From Azospirillum fermentarium (GTDB lineage: Bacteria; Pseudomonadota; Alphaproteobacteria; Azospirillales; Azospirillaceae), in assembly GCF_025961205.1 (NCBI RefSeq), contig NZ_JAOQNH010000002.1, positions 581,501 to 645,500 of the forward strand: DNA of 64,000 nt. The letters are read 5' to 3'. The translations under genes and the position numbers were made by a program. Under the pieces are notes generated by a model. It searched no databases. It was not told where the DNA came from and saw only the letters and a program-made list of their open reading frames with translations. Shown here in pieces: positions 24,671 through 34,767 of the stretch. Position 1 is the stretch's first letter; the number at the start of each line of letters is the position of its first letter.

Positions 24671-27600
24671 ATGGCCCTGTCCCGGCACCGGGCCGGCGAT
24701 TGGGCGGGGGCGGAGCGTGCCTACCGCGTCACGCTGGCCGGGGCGCCGGCGTCCGCCGATGCGCTGCATTACCTGGGGGTGCTGGCGCATCAATGTGGCC
24801 GCGATGACGCCGCGGTGCGGCTGATGGCGCGGTCGCTGGCCCTCGACGGGCGGCGGGCGGACGTGTTCGCCAACTACGGTCTTGCCCTCCACGCCCTGGG
24901 CCGGGTGGGGGAGGCGGAGGCGGCCTACCGCGCCGCCGTCGCCCGGCGGGACGATTATGCCGAGGCGCACAACAGCTTGGGCACCGCCCTGCAGGACCAG
25001 GGCCGGCTGGACGAGGCGGAGGCCCATTACCGCCGCGCTCTCTCCCTGCGCCCCGCCTATGACGAGGCGCGGCTCAACCTGGGCACCGTGCTGCGCGACG
25101 CCGGGCGCTGGACGGAGGCCGAGACGGAACTGCGCGCCGTGCTGGACCGCACCCCGGACAACGCCGCCGCCCTGACCGCGCTGGGCGTGGTGGAGAAGGA
25201 GACCGGGCGGGTGGAGGCGGCGGTCCGCACCCTGGACTCCGCCCTGCGCCACACCCCCGGCGACCCGGACGCGCTGGTCACGCTGGGGCTGATCCATGAC
25301 GCCCGTGGCGACGGGGCGGGGGCGGAAGCGCTCTATGCCCGCGCGCTGGAATACGCCCCCGGCTTTCCCCTGGCCCGCTGGAATCTGGCCCTGCACCGGT
25401 TGGCGCAGGGGGACGGGGCGGGGTGGGAACTGTACGAATCCCGTTTCGACAGCCCGCGCATCCTGCCCCCGCCCACCACCCGCCTGCCCCCGTGGCGGGG
25501 GGAGCCGCTGGGTGGCCGGCGCCTGCTGGTGTGGCGGGAACAGGGGGTGGGGGACGAGATCCTGTTCGGCGCCCTGCTGCCCCGTCTGGCCGCCCGCCTC
25601 GACGGTCCGCTGGTGGTGGGGTGCGACGCGCGGCTGGTGCCGCTGCTTCGCCGCTCCCTGCCCGGCACGACGGTGCTGGCGGGGGCGGACCATGACGGGG
25701 CCGCCGACTGCCAGGTGCCCATGGGGTCGCTGGCCCACCGGCTGGGCTGGCGGCTGGACACGCCCATGCCGTCCCCCTGGCTGGTGCCCGATCCCGCCCG
25801 TGCCGCCGGGGCGCGGCGGTGGCTGGAGGGTTTGGGGCCGGGATTGACGGTGGGCATCTGCTGGCGCAGCGGCCTGACCCGTGGGGAGCGGCGCCACGCC
25901 TACACCACGCTGGCCGACTGGGCGCCGCTGCTGCGGCTGCCGGGGGTGCGCGTGGTGGTGGTGCAATACGGCGACTGCGCCGATGAGGTGGCGGAGGCCG
26001 AGCGGCGGTTCGGCGTCACGCTCCACCGCCCCGTGGGGCTGGATCTGAAGAACGATCTGGACGGGGTGGCCGCGCTCATCGCCGGGCTGGATCTGGTGGT
26101 GACGGTGGCAACCTCGGTGGGCGAGATGGCCGGGGCGCTGGGGGTGCCGGTGTGGCGGCTGGTGCCGGGTGGCCGCGATTGGACCATGCTGGGCACCCAG
26201 GCCCGGCCCTTCTTCCCGTCCATGCGCGTGTGGGCCGCACGGCGGGGCCAGCCGGTGGCGGCCCTCCTGCCCGCGGTGGCCGAGGCTTTGGCGCCGGGAG
26301 GCCGGCGCAATCCCCCTCTCCCCGCCGGGGAGAGGGATGGGGTGAAGGCCGCTTTTCGCGCGTCAGCCCGAAAAGCGAGCCGTGAGGCTCTCGAAACCTC
26401 AGATTCGGCGTTGCCTCGCAACGGTTCTCGGGCGTTCCGCGCGGCATCCGGCCTTCACCCAACCCTCTCCCCGGCGGGGAGAGGGCCTGTTGACCCGGTT
26501 TCGGAAGCCGAGGCCGTGGCCGCACTGGTGGAGGAGGGGTGGGCGCTGATCCGCGCCGGGCATCTGCCGCAGGCGGAGGGCGTGTTTCAGCGGGCGTTGG
26601 CCCTGTGCGACGGGGACGCCGCGGTGCTGGACGGTTATGCCGCGGTGGCGGAGGCCGCCGGGCGCCCGGATATTGCCGCGGAATTGCTGGGCCGGGCGGT
26701 CGAGGCCGAACCCACCGCCGACCGCCACGCCCGCCGGGCGGCGGCGCTGCGCGCCGTGGGCGGGCCGGCGCTGGCCGATTACGCCGCCGCGGTGGCCCTG
26801 GGTGCCGGCGATCCGGTGACGCTGGGCAACGGCGCCATGGCCGCGCTGGACGCCGGGCGGGCCGATCTGGCCGGGGAGTGGCTGGCGCGGGCGCTTGATC
26901 ACGCACCCGATTGGGCCGGGCTGCACGCCAACCACGCGCTGCTGCTGCGGCTGGCGGGACGGCCCGTTGCCCCGGCGCTGGCGCGGGCCCTGGCGCTCGA
27001 CCCCGCGCTGGCCGAGGGGTGGAACATGCGCGCCGGGCTTCTGGCCGGCAGCGATCCGGCGGCGGCGCTGGCGGCCGCCGAACGGGCGCTGGCGCTGGTG
27101 CCGGACCACGCCGGGGCGCTGGCCAACCGCGGGCTGGCCCTGCTGGGCCTGGGCCGGGCGGAGGAGGCCGCGGCGGTGTTCCGCGCCACCCTGCACCGCA
27201 CCCCCCATGACGCCGCCGCCTGGGCCAATCTGGCCCACGCGCTGGTGGCGGCGGGGCGGGGGGATGCCGCGGGGCTGGCCTGGTGGCGGGTGATCTGGCT
27301 GGCCCCCGGCGGGGCGGAGGGATTCGCCGGTCTGGCCGGGCTGCGGCAGGGGCAGAACCGTTCCGAGGCGGCGTTGCGCGCCTGGGACCGGGCGCTGACC
27401 CTGCGCCCGGACGACGGCGGGTGGCGCTACAACCGCGCCAACGCCCTGCACGCCCTGGGCCGGGGGGACGAGGCCGACGCCGCCTATGATACGGTGGCGG
27501 ACCTGCCGCTTGCCCGTTTCAACCGCGGTTACGCGGCGCTGGCCGCCGGGCGGCTGGCCGATGGCTGGCAGGGGCTGGAGGCGCGGTTCACGGCGGGGCA

Positions 27601-28453
27601 GGCGCTCCCCGACCGCCGGTTCCCCATCCCCCGCTGGCAGGGGGAGGCGCGGGCCGGCAAACGCCTGCTGGTCTGGCGGGAGCAGGGGGTGGGGGACGAG
27701 ATCATGTTCGCCTCCGTCTATCCCGACATCCTCGGGCCGCCCCGCCGGCTGGCCGCCCCCTCGGTGGTGATCGAGGCCGACGCGCGGCTGGTGCCGCTGC
27801 TGGCCCGGTCCTTCCCCGCCGCGGTGGTGCGGGCGGAAACCGGCGCCCCCATGGACGCCGATTGCCACATTCCGGCGGGATCGCTGCCGGTGCTGCACCG
27901 CACCCGGCTGGCGGATTTCCCGGCGGTGCCGGCGTTCCTGCGCCCCGACCCGGCGCGGGTGGCGGCGTGGCGGGACCGGCTGCCGCCGGGCCTGCGGGTG
28001 GGGCTGTGCTGGCGCAGCGGGCGGGTGTCGGCGGAGCGCGCGGGCCATTACACCCGGCTTGCCGAGTGGGAACCGCTGCTGCGTCTGCCGGGGCTGGTGC
28101 CGGTGTGCCTGCAATACGACGGGTGCGCCGGCGAGGTGGCGGCGGTGGCGGCCCGCACCGGCATCACCATCCACACCCCCGATGGGCTGGACCTGCGCAA
28201 CGACCTGGACGGGGCGGCGGCGCTGACGGCGGCGCTGGATCTGGTGGTGTCGGCGGGCACCTCGGTGGCCGAGATGGCGGGGGCGCTGGGAGTGCCGGTG
28301 TGGCGGCTGAGCCATCCGCGCGAATGGTCGGCGCTGGGCACCGGCTGCCGGCCCTGGTATCCCTCCATGCGGCTGTTCGTGCGGGGCGACGGCGAACCCA
28401 TGGGCGCGCTGCTGCCGCGGGTGGCGGCGGCGTTGAAAGGAATGACGGAATGA
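24671..28453 (+). CDS. TPR-glycosyltransferase, two GT-B modules (FlmG-like)
   Basis: A 1260-residue protein from ATG 24671. The frame stays open to 24371, but the extra 100 codons are AT-rich and not TPR-like, so the start is uncertain. Order: TPR block (1-270), GT module (about 280-545, RLLVWREQGVGDEILFG to DLDGVAALIAGLDLVV), a linker of about 60 residues encoded by an inserted palindromic repeat, second TPR block, second GT module (about 995-1260, LLVWREQGVGDEIMFASV). The modules resemble GT9-type GT-B enzymes. TPR plus GT next to flagellin is the plan of Caulobacter FlmG, where TPRs bind flagellin. Its stop overlaps the next start by ATGA. Confidence 0.8.
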   Translation: MALSRHRAGDWAGAERAYRVTLAGAPASADALHYLGVLAHQCGRDDAAVRLMARSLALDGRRADVFANYGLALHALGRVGEAEAAYRAAVARRDDYAEAHNSLGTALQDQGRLDEAEAHYRRALSLRPAYDEARLNLGTVLRDAGRWTEAETELRAVLDRTPDNAAALTALGVVEKETGRVEAAVRTLDSALRHTPGDPDALVTLGLIHDARGDGAGAEALYARALEYAPGFPLARWNLALHRLAQGDGAGWELYESRFDSPRILPPPTTRLPPWRGEPLGGRRLLVWREQGVGDEILFGALLPRLAARLDGPLVVGCDARLVPLLRRSLPGTTVLAGADHDGAADCQVPMGSLAHRLGWRLDTPMPSPWLVPDPARAAGARRWLEGLGPGLTVGICWRSGLTRGERRHAYTTLADWAPLLRLPGVRVVVVQYGDCADEVAEAERRFGVTLHRPVGLDLKNDLDGVAALIAGLDLVVTVATSVGEMAGALGVPVWRLVPGGRDWTMLGTQARPFFPSMRVWAARRGQPVAALLPAVAEALAPGGRRNPPLPAGERDGVKAAFRASARKASREALETSDSALPRNGSRAFRAASGLHPTLSPAGRGPVDPVSEAEAVAALVEEGWALIRAGHLPQAEGVFQRALALCDGDAAVLDGYAAVAEAAGRPDIAAELLGRAVEAEPTADRHARRAAALRAVGGPALADYAAAVALGAGDPVTLGNGAMAALDAGRADLAGEWLARALDHAPDWAGLHANHALLLRLAGRPVAPALARALALDPALAEGWNMRAGLLAGSDPAAALAAAERALALVPDHAGALANRGLALLGLGRAEEAAAVFRATLHRTPHDAAAWANLAHALVAAGRGDAAGLAWWRVIWLAPGGAEGFAGLAGLRQGQNRSEAALRAWDRALTLRPDDGGWRYNRANALHALGRGDEADAAYDTVADLPLARFNRGYAALAAGRLADGWQGLEARFTAGQALPDRRFPIPRWQGEARAGKRLLVWREQGVGDEIMFASVYPDILGPPRRLAAPSVVIEADARLVPLLARSFPAAVVRAETGAPMDADCHIPAGSLPVLHRTRLADFPAVPAFLRPDPARVAAWRDRLPPGLRVGLCWRSGRVSAERAGHYTRLAEWEPLLRLPGLVPVCLQYDGCAGEVAAVAARTGITIHTPDGLDLRNDLDGAAALTAALDLVVSAGTSVAEMAGALGVPVWRLSHPREWSALGTGCRPWYPSMRLFVRGDGEPMGALLPRVAAALKGMTE
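26314..26485. repeat. palindromic repeat element inside the coding region
   Basis: Two copies of a 23-bp palindrome (CCCTCTCCCC, 3 bases, GGGGAGAGGG) at 26314-26336 and 26463-26485 flank about 125 bp whose ends are themselves inverted (GGTGAAGGCCG and CGGCCTTCACC). This looks like the REP/MITE-like elements scattered in many GC-rich genomes. It is in frame and encodes a linker with the tell-tale PPLPAGERDGV and LHPTLSPAGRG between the first GT module and the second TPR block. Confidence 0.8.
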
Positions 28454-31400
28454 CGGGTGGCCGGGTTGGGGAATGGCTGAGCGCGGCGCTGGCCCGCCAC
28501 CGGGCCGGTGATTGGGCGGAGGCCGCGGCCCTTTACGCCCGCGTGCTCGACGCCGACCCCGCCAACGCCGACGCCCTGCACCTCTCCGGCGTGCTGGCCC
28601 ATCAGCGGGGGGACCACGCCGCCGCCGCCGGCCTCATCGCGCAGGCCATCCTGGCCGACGGCACCATGCCCGATTTCCACGCCAATCTCGGCCTTGTCCT
28701 CATGGAACTGGGGGAGGTGGGGGAGGCGCTGGCCGCCTTCGACCACGCGGCGGCCCTGTCCCCCGGTTTCGCCGCCGCCCACCACAACCGCGCCCTGGCC
28801 CTGGCCGCCCTGAACCGCAAGGAGGAGGCCGCGGCCTCCTACGCCGAGGCGGTGCGGCTCGACCCCGCGCTGGGCGAGGCGCACCTGAACCTGGGCGTGC
28901 TGCTGCACGAACTGGGGCGGGCGGAGGAGTCGCTCCCCCACCACGCCCGCGCGGCGGAACTGCGGCCCGATGATCCCACACCCTGGACCAACCGTGCCGT
29001 CGCCCTGCAAACCCTTGGCCGCAGTGCCGAGGCCGCCGCGGCCTACGCGGAGGCGGTGAAGCGCCAGGGCGGCGGGATGACGGCGCAGGTGGGGCTTGCC
29101 GCCGTGCTCCACGCCGCCGGACGGCTGGAGGAGGCTGCCGATCTCTATGTGGAGGCGCTGCGCGCCGACCCCCGCGACGTGGGGGCCCTGGTGGGGTTCG
29201 GGCTGGTGATGCGGGCCATGGGCCGGGCCGGCGATGCCGCCGCCTGTTTCGAGGCGGCCACCGCCGCCGATCCCGCCCGGCCCGAGGGCTACGACAATCT
29301 GGGCACCCTGCGGCTGGAGGCCGGCGACGCGGCGGCGGCGGCGGACCTGCACCGGGCGGCCCTGGACCGGCGCGCCGACGCGCCGGGGGCGTGGAACAAC
29401 CTGGGCAACGCCCTGCGGGCGCTGGGCCGGGGAGGGGAGGCGCGGGCGGCATGGGTGCGCTCGCTGGCCCTGGACCCCGCCGGGGCGGTGGTGTGGAGCA
29501 ACCTGGGCAACGCCTTGAAGGAGGCGGAGGAACTCGCCCCCGCCGAACGCGCCCAGCGCCGCGCCCTGGCGCTGGACCCGGCGGGACCGATGGTGTGGAA
29601 CAACCTGTCGTCCACGCTCCACAAGCGCGGGCGGTACGGCGACTCCCTGGCCCCCCTGGCCCGCGCGGTGGCGTTGGACCCGGCCTATGCCGAGGCGCTG
29701 AGCAACCGGGCGCTGGCGGTCCAGCGCACCGGCGACGCCGCCGGGGCGGCGGTGCTGTTCGAACGCGCCCTGACGCTGAACCCCGACCTGCCGCTGGCCC
29801 GGTTCAACCGCGGCCTGCTGCGGCTGGAGCGGGGGGATCTCGACGGCGGCTGGCCCGATTACGGCTGGCGCTTCCTGTCCGGCCAGATCGGGCGCGGGCG
29901 GCAGCCGCCGGTCCCGCCCTGGCGCGGCGAGGACATTGCCGGCAAACGCATCCTGGTGTGGGGGGAGCAGGGGGTGGGGGACGTGATCCTCTTCGCCTCC
30001 CTCCTTCCCGGCCTGATCCGCCGGGCCGGGCGGGTGACCGTGGAATGCGACGCCCGGCTGGCGGGGCTGCTGGCCCGGTCGTTCCCCGCGGCCACCGTGC
30101 GGGCGGAAAGCACGGTCTGTGACTATGACCTGCATGTGCCCATCGGCTCGCTGGCCCGCGTGTTCCGGCAACGGCTGGGGGATTTTCCCGGCGGCGGGTG
30201 GCTGGCGCCCGATCCGGTGCTGGCCGAGCGCTGGCGGGGGCGGCTGGCGGCCCTCGGTTCCGGTCTGAAGATCGGCATCGCGTGGCGCAGCGCGTGGATG
30301 ACCGAGGAACGGCGGCTGTCCTACACCGGGCTGGACGATTGGGCGCCGGTGCTGGCGCTGCCGGGTGTCCACATCGTCAACCTCCAGCACGACGACGAGA
30401 CGGCGGACTGGCGCGGCGTGCCGCTGCACCGCTGGGACGATCTCGACCGCCGCGACGATTTCGACGGTATGGCGGCGCTGGTGGCCGGGCTGGATCTGGT
30501 CGTCGCCCCGGCGGTGTCGGTGGTCGAGATGGCGGGGGCGCTGGGCGTGCCGGTGTGGCGGCTGGGGCGGCGGGACTGGACGTGGCTGGGGGCCGGCGCC
30601 CGCCCGTGGTTTCCGTCCCAGCGGCTGTTCAGCCCGCCGCCGCACCAGCCCATGGCGGCGGTGCTGCCGGCAGTGGCCGCGGCGCTCCGCGCCCTGATCC
30701 CGCCCCCGGCCAAGACGGACACGGACGGGGCCGTCCGGCAGGTGGCCGCCGGGCTGGCCCGGCATCAGGCGGGGGATCTGGACGGGGCGGAGGCCGCCTA
30801 CCGCACCGCCCTGGCGCTGGACGGGGACAACGCCGACGCCCTGCATCTGCTGGGCGTGGCGGCGCACCAGCGGGGGAACGATGGGGAGGCGGCGCGGCTG
30901 ATCGCCGCCGCCATCGCCCGCCGTCCGGCGGTGGCCGAGATGCACGGCAACATGGGATCGGTGCTCCAGGCGCTGGGCCGGACGGACGACGCGGTGGCGG
31001 CGTACGAGGAAGCCTTGCGCCTGAAGCCCGCCTTCCCCGACGCGCTCAACAATCTGGGCAGCGCGCTCCAGACCCTGGGCGACGGGGCGGGGGCGGAGCG
31101 GCGGTTCCGCGCCGCGCTGCGCCACCGGCCCGGCTTTGCCGCCGCCCTGGTCAATCTGGGCGGGCTGCTGTTCGCCGCCCGCCGGTGGGAGGAGGCGCAG
31201 CGCTGCTTCGCCGAGGCCATCGCCAAAGACCCCGGCTCCTCTGCCGCCCGCACCGGCCTGGGCACCCTGCTGGCCGAACAGGGCCGCTGGGACGGGGCGG
31301 AGGAGCAATACCGCGCCGCCCTGGGCCTGGACGGCGGGGACGCCGATGCCTGGGGCGGGCTGGGGCAATGCCTGTTCCACCGCAGCCGCATTGCCGAGGC

Positions 31401-34400
31401 GGCGGACGCGCTGGCCCGTGCCGCCGCTCTGGGCAACCGGCGCGGGGCGGTTCTCGACCTGCTGGGGGCGGCGCTGCGGATGCAGGGCGATGCCGCCGGG
31501 GCGGTGGCGTGGCACCGGCAGGCGGTGGCCGCCGATCCCGAGCGGGCCGCGGGTTTCACCAACCTGGGCCTTGCCCTGGGGGCCGCCGGGGACGGGGCGG
31601 CGACGGTGGCCGCCCACCGCCGGGCGCTGGCGCTGCACCCGGCCTTCGTGGACGCCTGGGACAATCTGGGGGTGGCGCACCAGCGGCTGGGGCAGGGGGG
31701 GGCGGCCATGGCGTGCCACGCCCGCGCCCTGACCCTGCTGGGCGGGCGGGCGGAAAGCTGGGGCAACCGGGCCGCCGCCGCCCTGGCCGGCGGACGGACG
31801 GAGGATTGCCTGCACGACTCCCGCCGGGCGCTGGCGCTGGCGCCGGCCCTGGCCGGGGCGCTGACCACGCTGGGGGCGGCGTATCAGGCCGCGGGCCGTT
31901 TCGCCGTGGCGGCGCAGGCGCACCGCCGCGCCCTGCGCGTGGCCCCGGACCATGCCAAGGCGTGGTCGAACCTGGGCAGTGCGCTGGCCGGGCAAGCGGA
32001 TTGGGACGGTGCGAAAGCCTGTCACGCCCGCGCGCTGGCGCTGGCACCGGCGCTTGCCGACGCGCTCCACAACATGGGCCACGTCCACCAGACCCGGAAC
32101 GAGGACGGGCCGGCGCGGGTGCTGGTGCACCGGCTGCTGCGGCTGGCTCCCGGCCATGCCAAGGGGCGGATGAACCGCGCGCTGCTGCGGCTGGCCGCCG
32201 GGGATCTGGACGGCGGGTGGGCCGATTATGAATCCCGGTTTGCCGCCGGGACCGCGCAGGCCCGCCGCCGCTTTGCCGTGCCGCCGTGGCGGGGCGGCGA
32301 CCCGGCGGGCCGGCGCATCCTGGTGTGGGCGGAACAGGGGCTGGGCGACGAGATCCTGTTCGGCAGCCTGATCCCCGATCTGGTCCGCCGCGGTGCGCGG
32401 GTGACGGTGGAATGCGACGCGCGTCTGGTGCCGCTGTTTGCCCGCGCCCTGCCGGGGGCCGTGGTCCAGGCGGAAGGGGCGGGAACGCCGCCGGACATCG
32501 ACGCCCATATCCCCATGGGATCGCTGCCGGGGCTGCTGCGGCCCCGTGTCGGCGCTTTTGCACCGTCCCCGGCGTGGCTGGCGCCCGATCCGGTGCTGCG
32601 GGCCCACTGGCGGGACCGGGTGGCGGCCCTGGGGCCGGGGTTGACGGTGGGGCTGTGCTGGCGCAGTTCGCGCATCACCGCCGACCGGGCGGGGGCCTAC
32701 ACCCGTTTGACCGACTGGCTGCCCCTGCTCACGCTGCCCGGTGTTCGGGTGGTCAACCTGCAATACGACGACTGCGCCGACGAGATCGCGGCGGTGGAGG
32801 GGCGGGCCGGCGTGCGGCTGCACCGCTGGGACGATCTGGACCTGAAGGACGATCTGGAAGCGGTGGCGGCCCTGATGGCGTCGCTGGATCTGGTGGTCAC
32901 CGCGCCGACGGCGGTGGGCGAGCTGGCCGGCGCGCTGGGGGTGCCGGTGTGGCGCATCGGCGGGCGGGGCGACTGGTCGCGGCTGGGCACCGGGGCGCGC
33001 CCCTGGTTCGCGCCGCAACGTGTGTGGGCCGAGGCCGTGGGACAGGACGCCGCATCCCTGCCGGCCCACGTTGTGCAGGAACTGTCCCGCTTTTCCCGGA
33101 CGGACCCGCGTCCTATGATGCCGGTCCCCCGTCAGGAGACGATCATGAGCGCGCCGCTTCCCCCATCACCCCCCTCCGCCGTTCCGGCCCCGCCGGTGAC
33201 GGCGGCATCGTCCGCGGCGGCGGTGGCGCAGGCGATGATCGACGCGCTGATGCCGTTCCTGACCGACCGGCAGTTCGACGCCGACAAGCTGAACCGCTTC
33301 GCCGCCCATGTGGAGGTGATGCGCACCCAGTTGCCCGCCGACGTGCGGGGGGAGATCGTGGCCCATCTGATGGTCAACCCGCCCAACGGCGACACCGTGC
33401 GGCTGCACTCGGTGCTGTTCCAGTTGTCGGGCGACCTCTATCATTTCGAACGCATCCTGCATTACCTGCTGCTCGGCGGGCGGGAGGTGGAGCCGGCCCT
33501 GCTGCACTACGTCTATTGGTGCGTGTCTCGGCAGCTTTTCCTGGGGCTGGCGGCGCCGGAGAAGCGCGACTGCTTCGTCCCCTGCGATTTCTACCGCTAT
33601 TACGAGGCGATGGTCCGCCACATCGCCGATGTGTGGAACATCCGCCCGGCCCCCCGCACGCCCAAGCCCGGCCCGGTCCGGCGGGTGGCGGTGGTGACCA
33701 ACCAGTTTTCCGGCGACCGCCACCAGCCGACCCGCGACTGTTTCGATTACGCCGCCCGGCTGAAGGACGATTGCGGGCTGGAGGTGGCGATCATCAACGC
33801 CAACCTGATGCCGTTGCAGGTGGAAAACCTGTTCATCCCCCCCATGATCGCCGAAATGGCGGGGTATGAGGAGGTGCAGACCGTCACCATGTTCGGACGC
33901 GCGGTACGCATGGCCTCCTTCAACGGGCGGGTCTTCACGGCGCAGAAACTGGCCGATATCGTCGGTGTGGTGGACGAGTTCGACCCCGACGTGATCGTGT
34001 CGTTCGGCGGGTCGAACATCGTCTGCGACCTGTTCTCCATCGCCCATGCCCGGCCCGTGGTGTGCCTGCCCACCACCTCGGGCATCACCATATCCCTGTC
34101 GCCGCTGGTGCTGGGGTATGACGAGCATGATTTCACCGGCGGGATCCCGGCGCTGTACCGCGCGCCCTTCGCCCGCCGGTTCCGCCCGTTCAACTTCGGC
34201 TTCTTCCTGCCGCCGGAAGGGGACGGCAACCCCGGCCCGCTGCCCCAGGCCCCGTTCCGCTTCGGCATCGTCGGCAACCGCCTGGATGTGGAGGCGGATG
34301 CCGCCTTCGTCGGGCTGGTGGACGACGTGCTCGACCGCTGCCCCGGCGCGGTGGCGGTGTTCGCCGGCGGGGTGGAGCATCTCCAGGGGCGCCTGGACGC

Positions 34401-34767
34401 CGCCCGCAACCGGGACCGGCTGGTCAGCATCGGCCATGTGAACGACATCCGTGCCTTTTACCGCCAGTGCGACGTGTTCCTGAACCCGCCGCGCCAGGGC
34501 GGCGGGGGCAGTGCGGCCATCGCACTGGGGGAATCGGTGCCGGTCGTCACCTTCCCCTGGGGCGATGTGGCCAGCGTGGCGGGGCCGCGGTTCCACACGC
34601 CCGACCGCGCCGCCTATGTGGACCGTGCCGCGGCCCTGTGCGCCGACGCGGGCTTGCGGGCGGAGCAGGGGGCGGCGGCGCGGACGCGGTTCGACACGGT
34701 GGTGGACCGCCGCCATTCCATGGCCCGGCTGCTGGCCTATTTCGAGGAGGCGCGGCGCATCCCATGA
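28450..34767 (+). CDS. giant TPR-glycosyltransferase: two GT-B modules plus a C-terminal GT domain
   Basis: A 2105-residue protein from ATG 28450, which overlaps the previous stop (ATGA). Order: TPRs (1-470), GT module 1 (about 485-750, ILVWGEQGVGDVILFASL), TPRs (about 755-1270), GT module 2 (about 1275-1535, ILVWAEQGLGDEILFGSL), Pro-rich linker, and a different C-terminal domain of about 540 residues (RRVAVVTNQFSGDRHQPTRD, DVFLNPPRQGGGGSAAIALG) that looks like a GT4/GT41-type transferase. An internal ATG at 33145 with CAGGAG 5 bases before it could start the last domain on its own. The open frame 5' of 28450 is a shadow of the previous gene. Likely role: cytoplasmic glycosylation of flagellin. 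Confidence 0.8.
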   Translation: MTGGRVGEWLSAALARHRAGDWAEAAALYARVLDADPANADALHLSGVLAHQRGDHAAAAGLIAQAILADGTMPDFHANLGLVLMELGEVGEALAAFDHAAALSPGFAAAHHNRALALAALNRKEEAAASYAEAVRLDPALGEAHLNLGVLLHELGRAEESLPHHARAAELRPDDPTPWTNRAVALQTLGRSAEAAAAYAEAVKRQGGGMTAQVGLAAVLHAAGRLEEAADLYVEALRADPRDVGALVGFGLVMRAMGRAGDAAACFEAATAADPARPEGYDNLGTLRLEAGDAAAAADLHRAALDRRADAPGAWNNLGNALRALGRGGEARAAWVRSLALDPAGAVVWSNLGNALKEAEELAPAERAQRRALALDPAGPMVWNNLSSTLHKRGRYGDSLAPLARAVALDPAYAEALSNRALAVQRTGDAAGAAVLFERALTLNPDLPLARFNRGLLRLERGDLDGGWPDYGWRFLSGQIGRGRQPPVPPWRGEDIAGKRILVWGEQGVGDVILFASLLPGLIRRAGRVTVECDARLAGLLARSFPAATVRAESTVCDYDLHVPIGSLARVFRQRLGDFPGGGWLAPDPVLAERWRGRLAALGSGLKIGIAWRSAWMTEERRLSYTGLDDWAPVLALPGVHIVNLQHDDETADWRGVPLHRWDDLDRRDDFDGMAALVAGLDLVVAPAVSVVEMAGALGVPVWRLGRRDWTWLGAGARPWFPSQRLFSPPPHQPMAAVLPAVAAALRALIPPPAKTDTDGAVRQVAAGLARHQAGDLDGAEAAYRTALALDGDNADALHLLGVAAHQRGNDGEAARLIAAAIARRPAVAEMHGNMGSVLQALGRTDDAVAAYEEALRLKPAFPDALNNLGSALQTLGDGAGAERRFRAALRHRPGFAAALVNLGGLLFAARRWEEAQRCFAEAIAKDPGSSAARTGLGTLLAEQGRWDGAEEQYRAALGLDGGDADAWGGLGQCLFHRSRIAEAADALARAAALGNRRGAVLDLLGAALRMQGDAAGAVAWHRQAVAADPERAAGFTNLGLALGAAGDGAATVAAHRRALALHPAFVDAWDNLGVAHQRLGQGGAAMACHARALTLLGGRAESWGNRAAAALAGGRTEDCLHDSRRALALAPALAGALTTLGAAYQAAGRFAVAAQAHRRALRVAPDHAKAWSNLGSALAGQADWDGAKACHARALALAPALADALHNMGHVHQTRNEDGPARVLVHRLLRLAPGHAKGRMNRALLRLAAGDLDGGWADYESRFAAGTAQARRRFAVPPWRGGDPAGRRILVWAEQGLGDEILFGSLIPDLVRRGARVTVECDARLVPLFARALPGAVVQAEGAGTPPDIDAHIPMGSLPGLLRPRVGAFAPSPAWLAPDPVLRAHWRDRVAALGPGLTVGLCWRSSRITADRAGAYTRLTDWLPLLTLPGVRVVNLQYDDCADEIAAVEGRAGVRLHRWDDLDLKDDLEAVAALMASLDLVVTAPTAVGELAGALGVPVWRIGGRGDWSRLGTGARPWFAPQRVWAEAVGQDAASLPAHVVQELSRFSRTDPRPMMPVPRQETIMSAPLPPSPPSAVPAPPVTAASSAAAVAQAMIDALMPFLTDRQFDADKLNRFAAHVEVMRTQLPADVRGEIVAHLMVNPPNGDTVRLHSVLFQLSGDLYHFERILHYLLLGGREVEPALLHYVYWCVSRQLFLGLAAPEKRDCFVPCDFYRYYEAMVRHIADVWNIRPAPRTPKPGPVRRVAVVTNQFSGDRHQPTRDCFDYAARLKDDCGLEVAIINANLMPLQVENLFIPPMIAEMAGYEEVQTVTMFGRAVRMASFNGRVFTAQKLADIVGVVDEFDPDVIVSFGGSNIVCDLFSIAHARPVVCLPTTSGITISLSPLVLGYDEHDFTGGIPALYRAPFARRFRPFNFGFFLPPEGDGNPGPLPQAPFRFGIVGNRLDVEADAAFVGLVDDVLDRCPGAVAVFAGGVEHLQGRLDAARNRDRLVSIGHVNDIRAFYRQCDVFLNPPRQGGGGSAAIALGESVPVVTFPWGDVASVAGPRFHTPDRAAYVDRAAALCADAGLRAEQGAAARTRFDTVVDRRHSMARLLAYFEEARRIP
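33131..33147 (+). promoter_or_regulatory. internal ribosome site and ATG for the C-terminal GT domain
   Basis: GTCAGGAGACGATC precedes ATG 33145, in frame with the giant gene. Spacing and strength are better than those of many true starts nearby, and the upstream residues (SRFSRTDPRPMMPVPRQETI-like) are linker, not domain. The domain may therefore be made both fused and free. Confidence 0.45.

Noticed and set aside
28048..33069. A 1673-codon open frame antisense to the giant TPR-glycosyltransferase
   Set aside because: It mirrors the TPR repeats in codon-shadow form (Pro, Arg, His, Gln-rich) and has no start or domain support.
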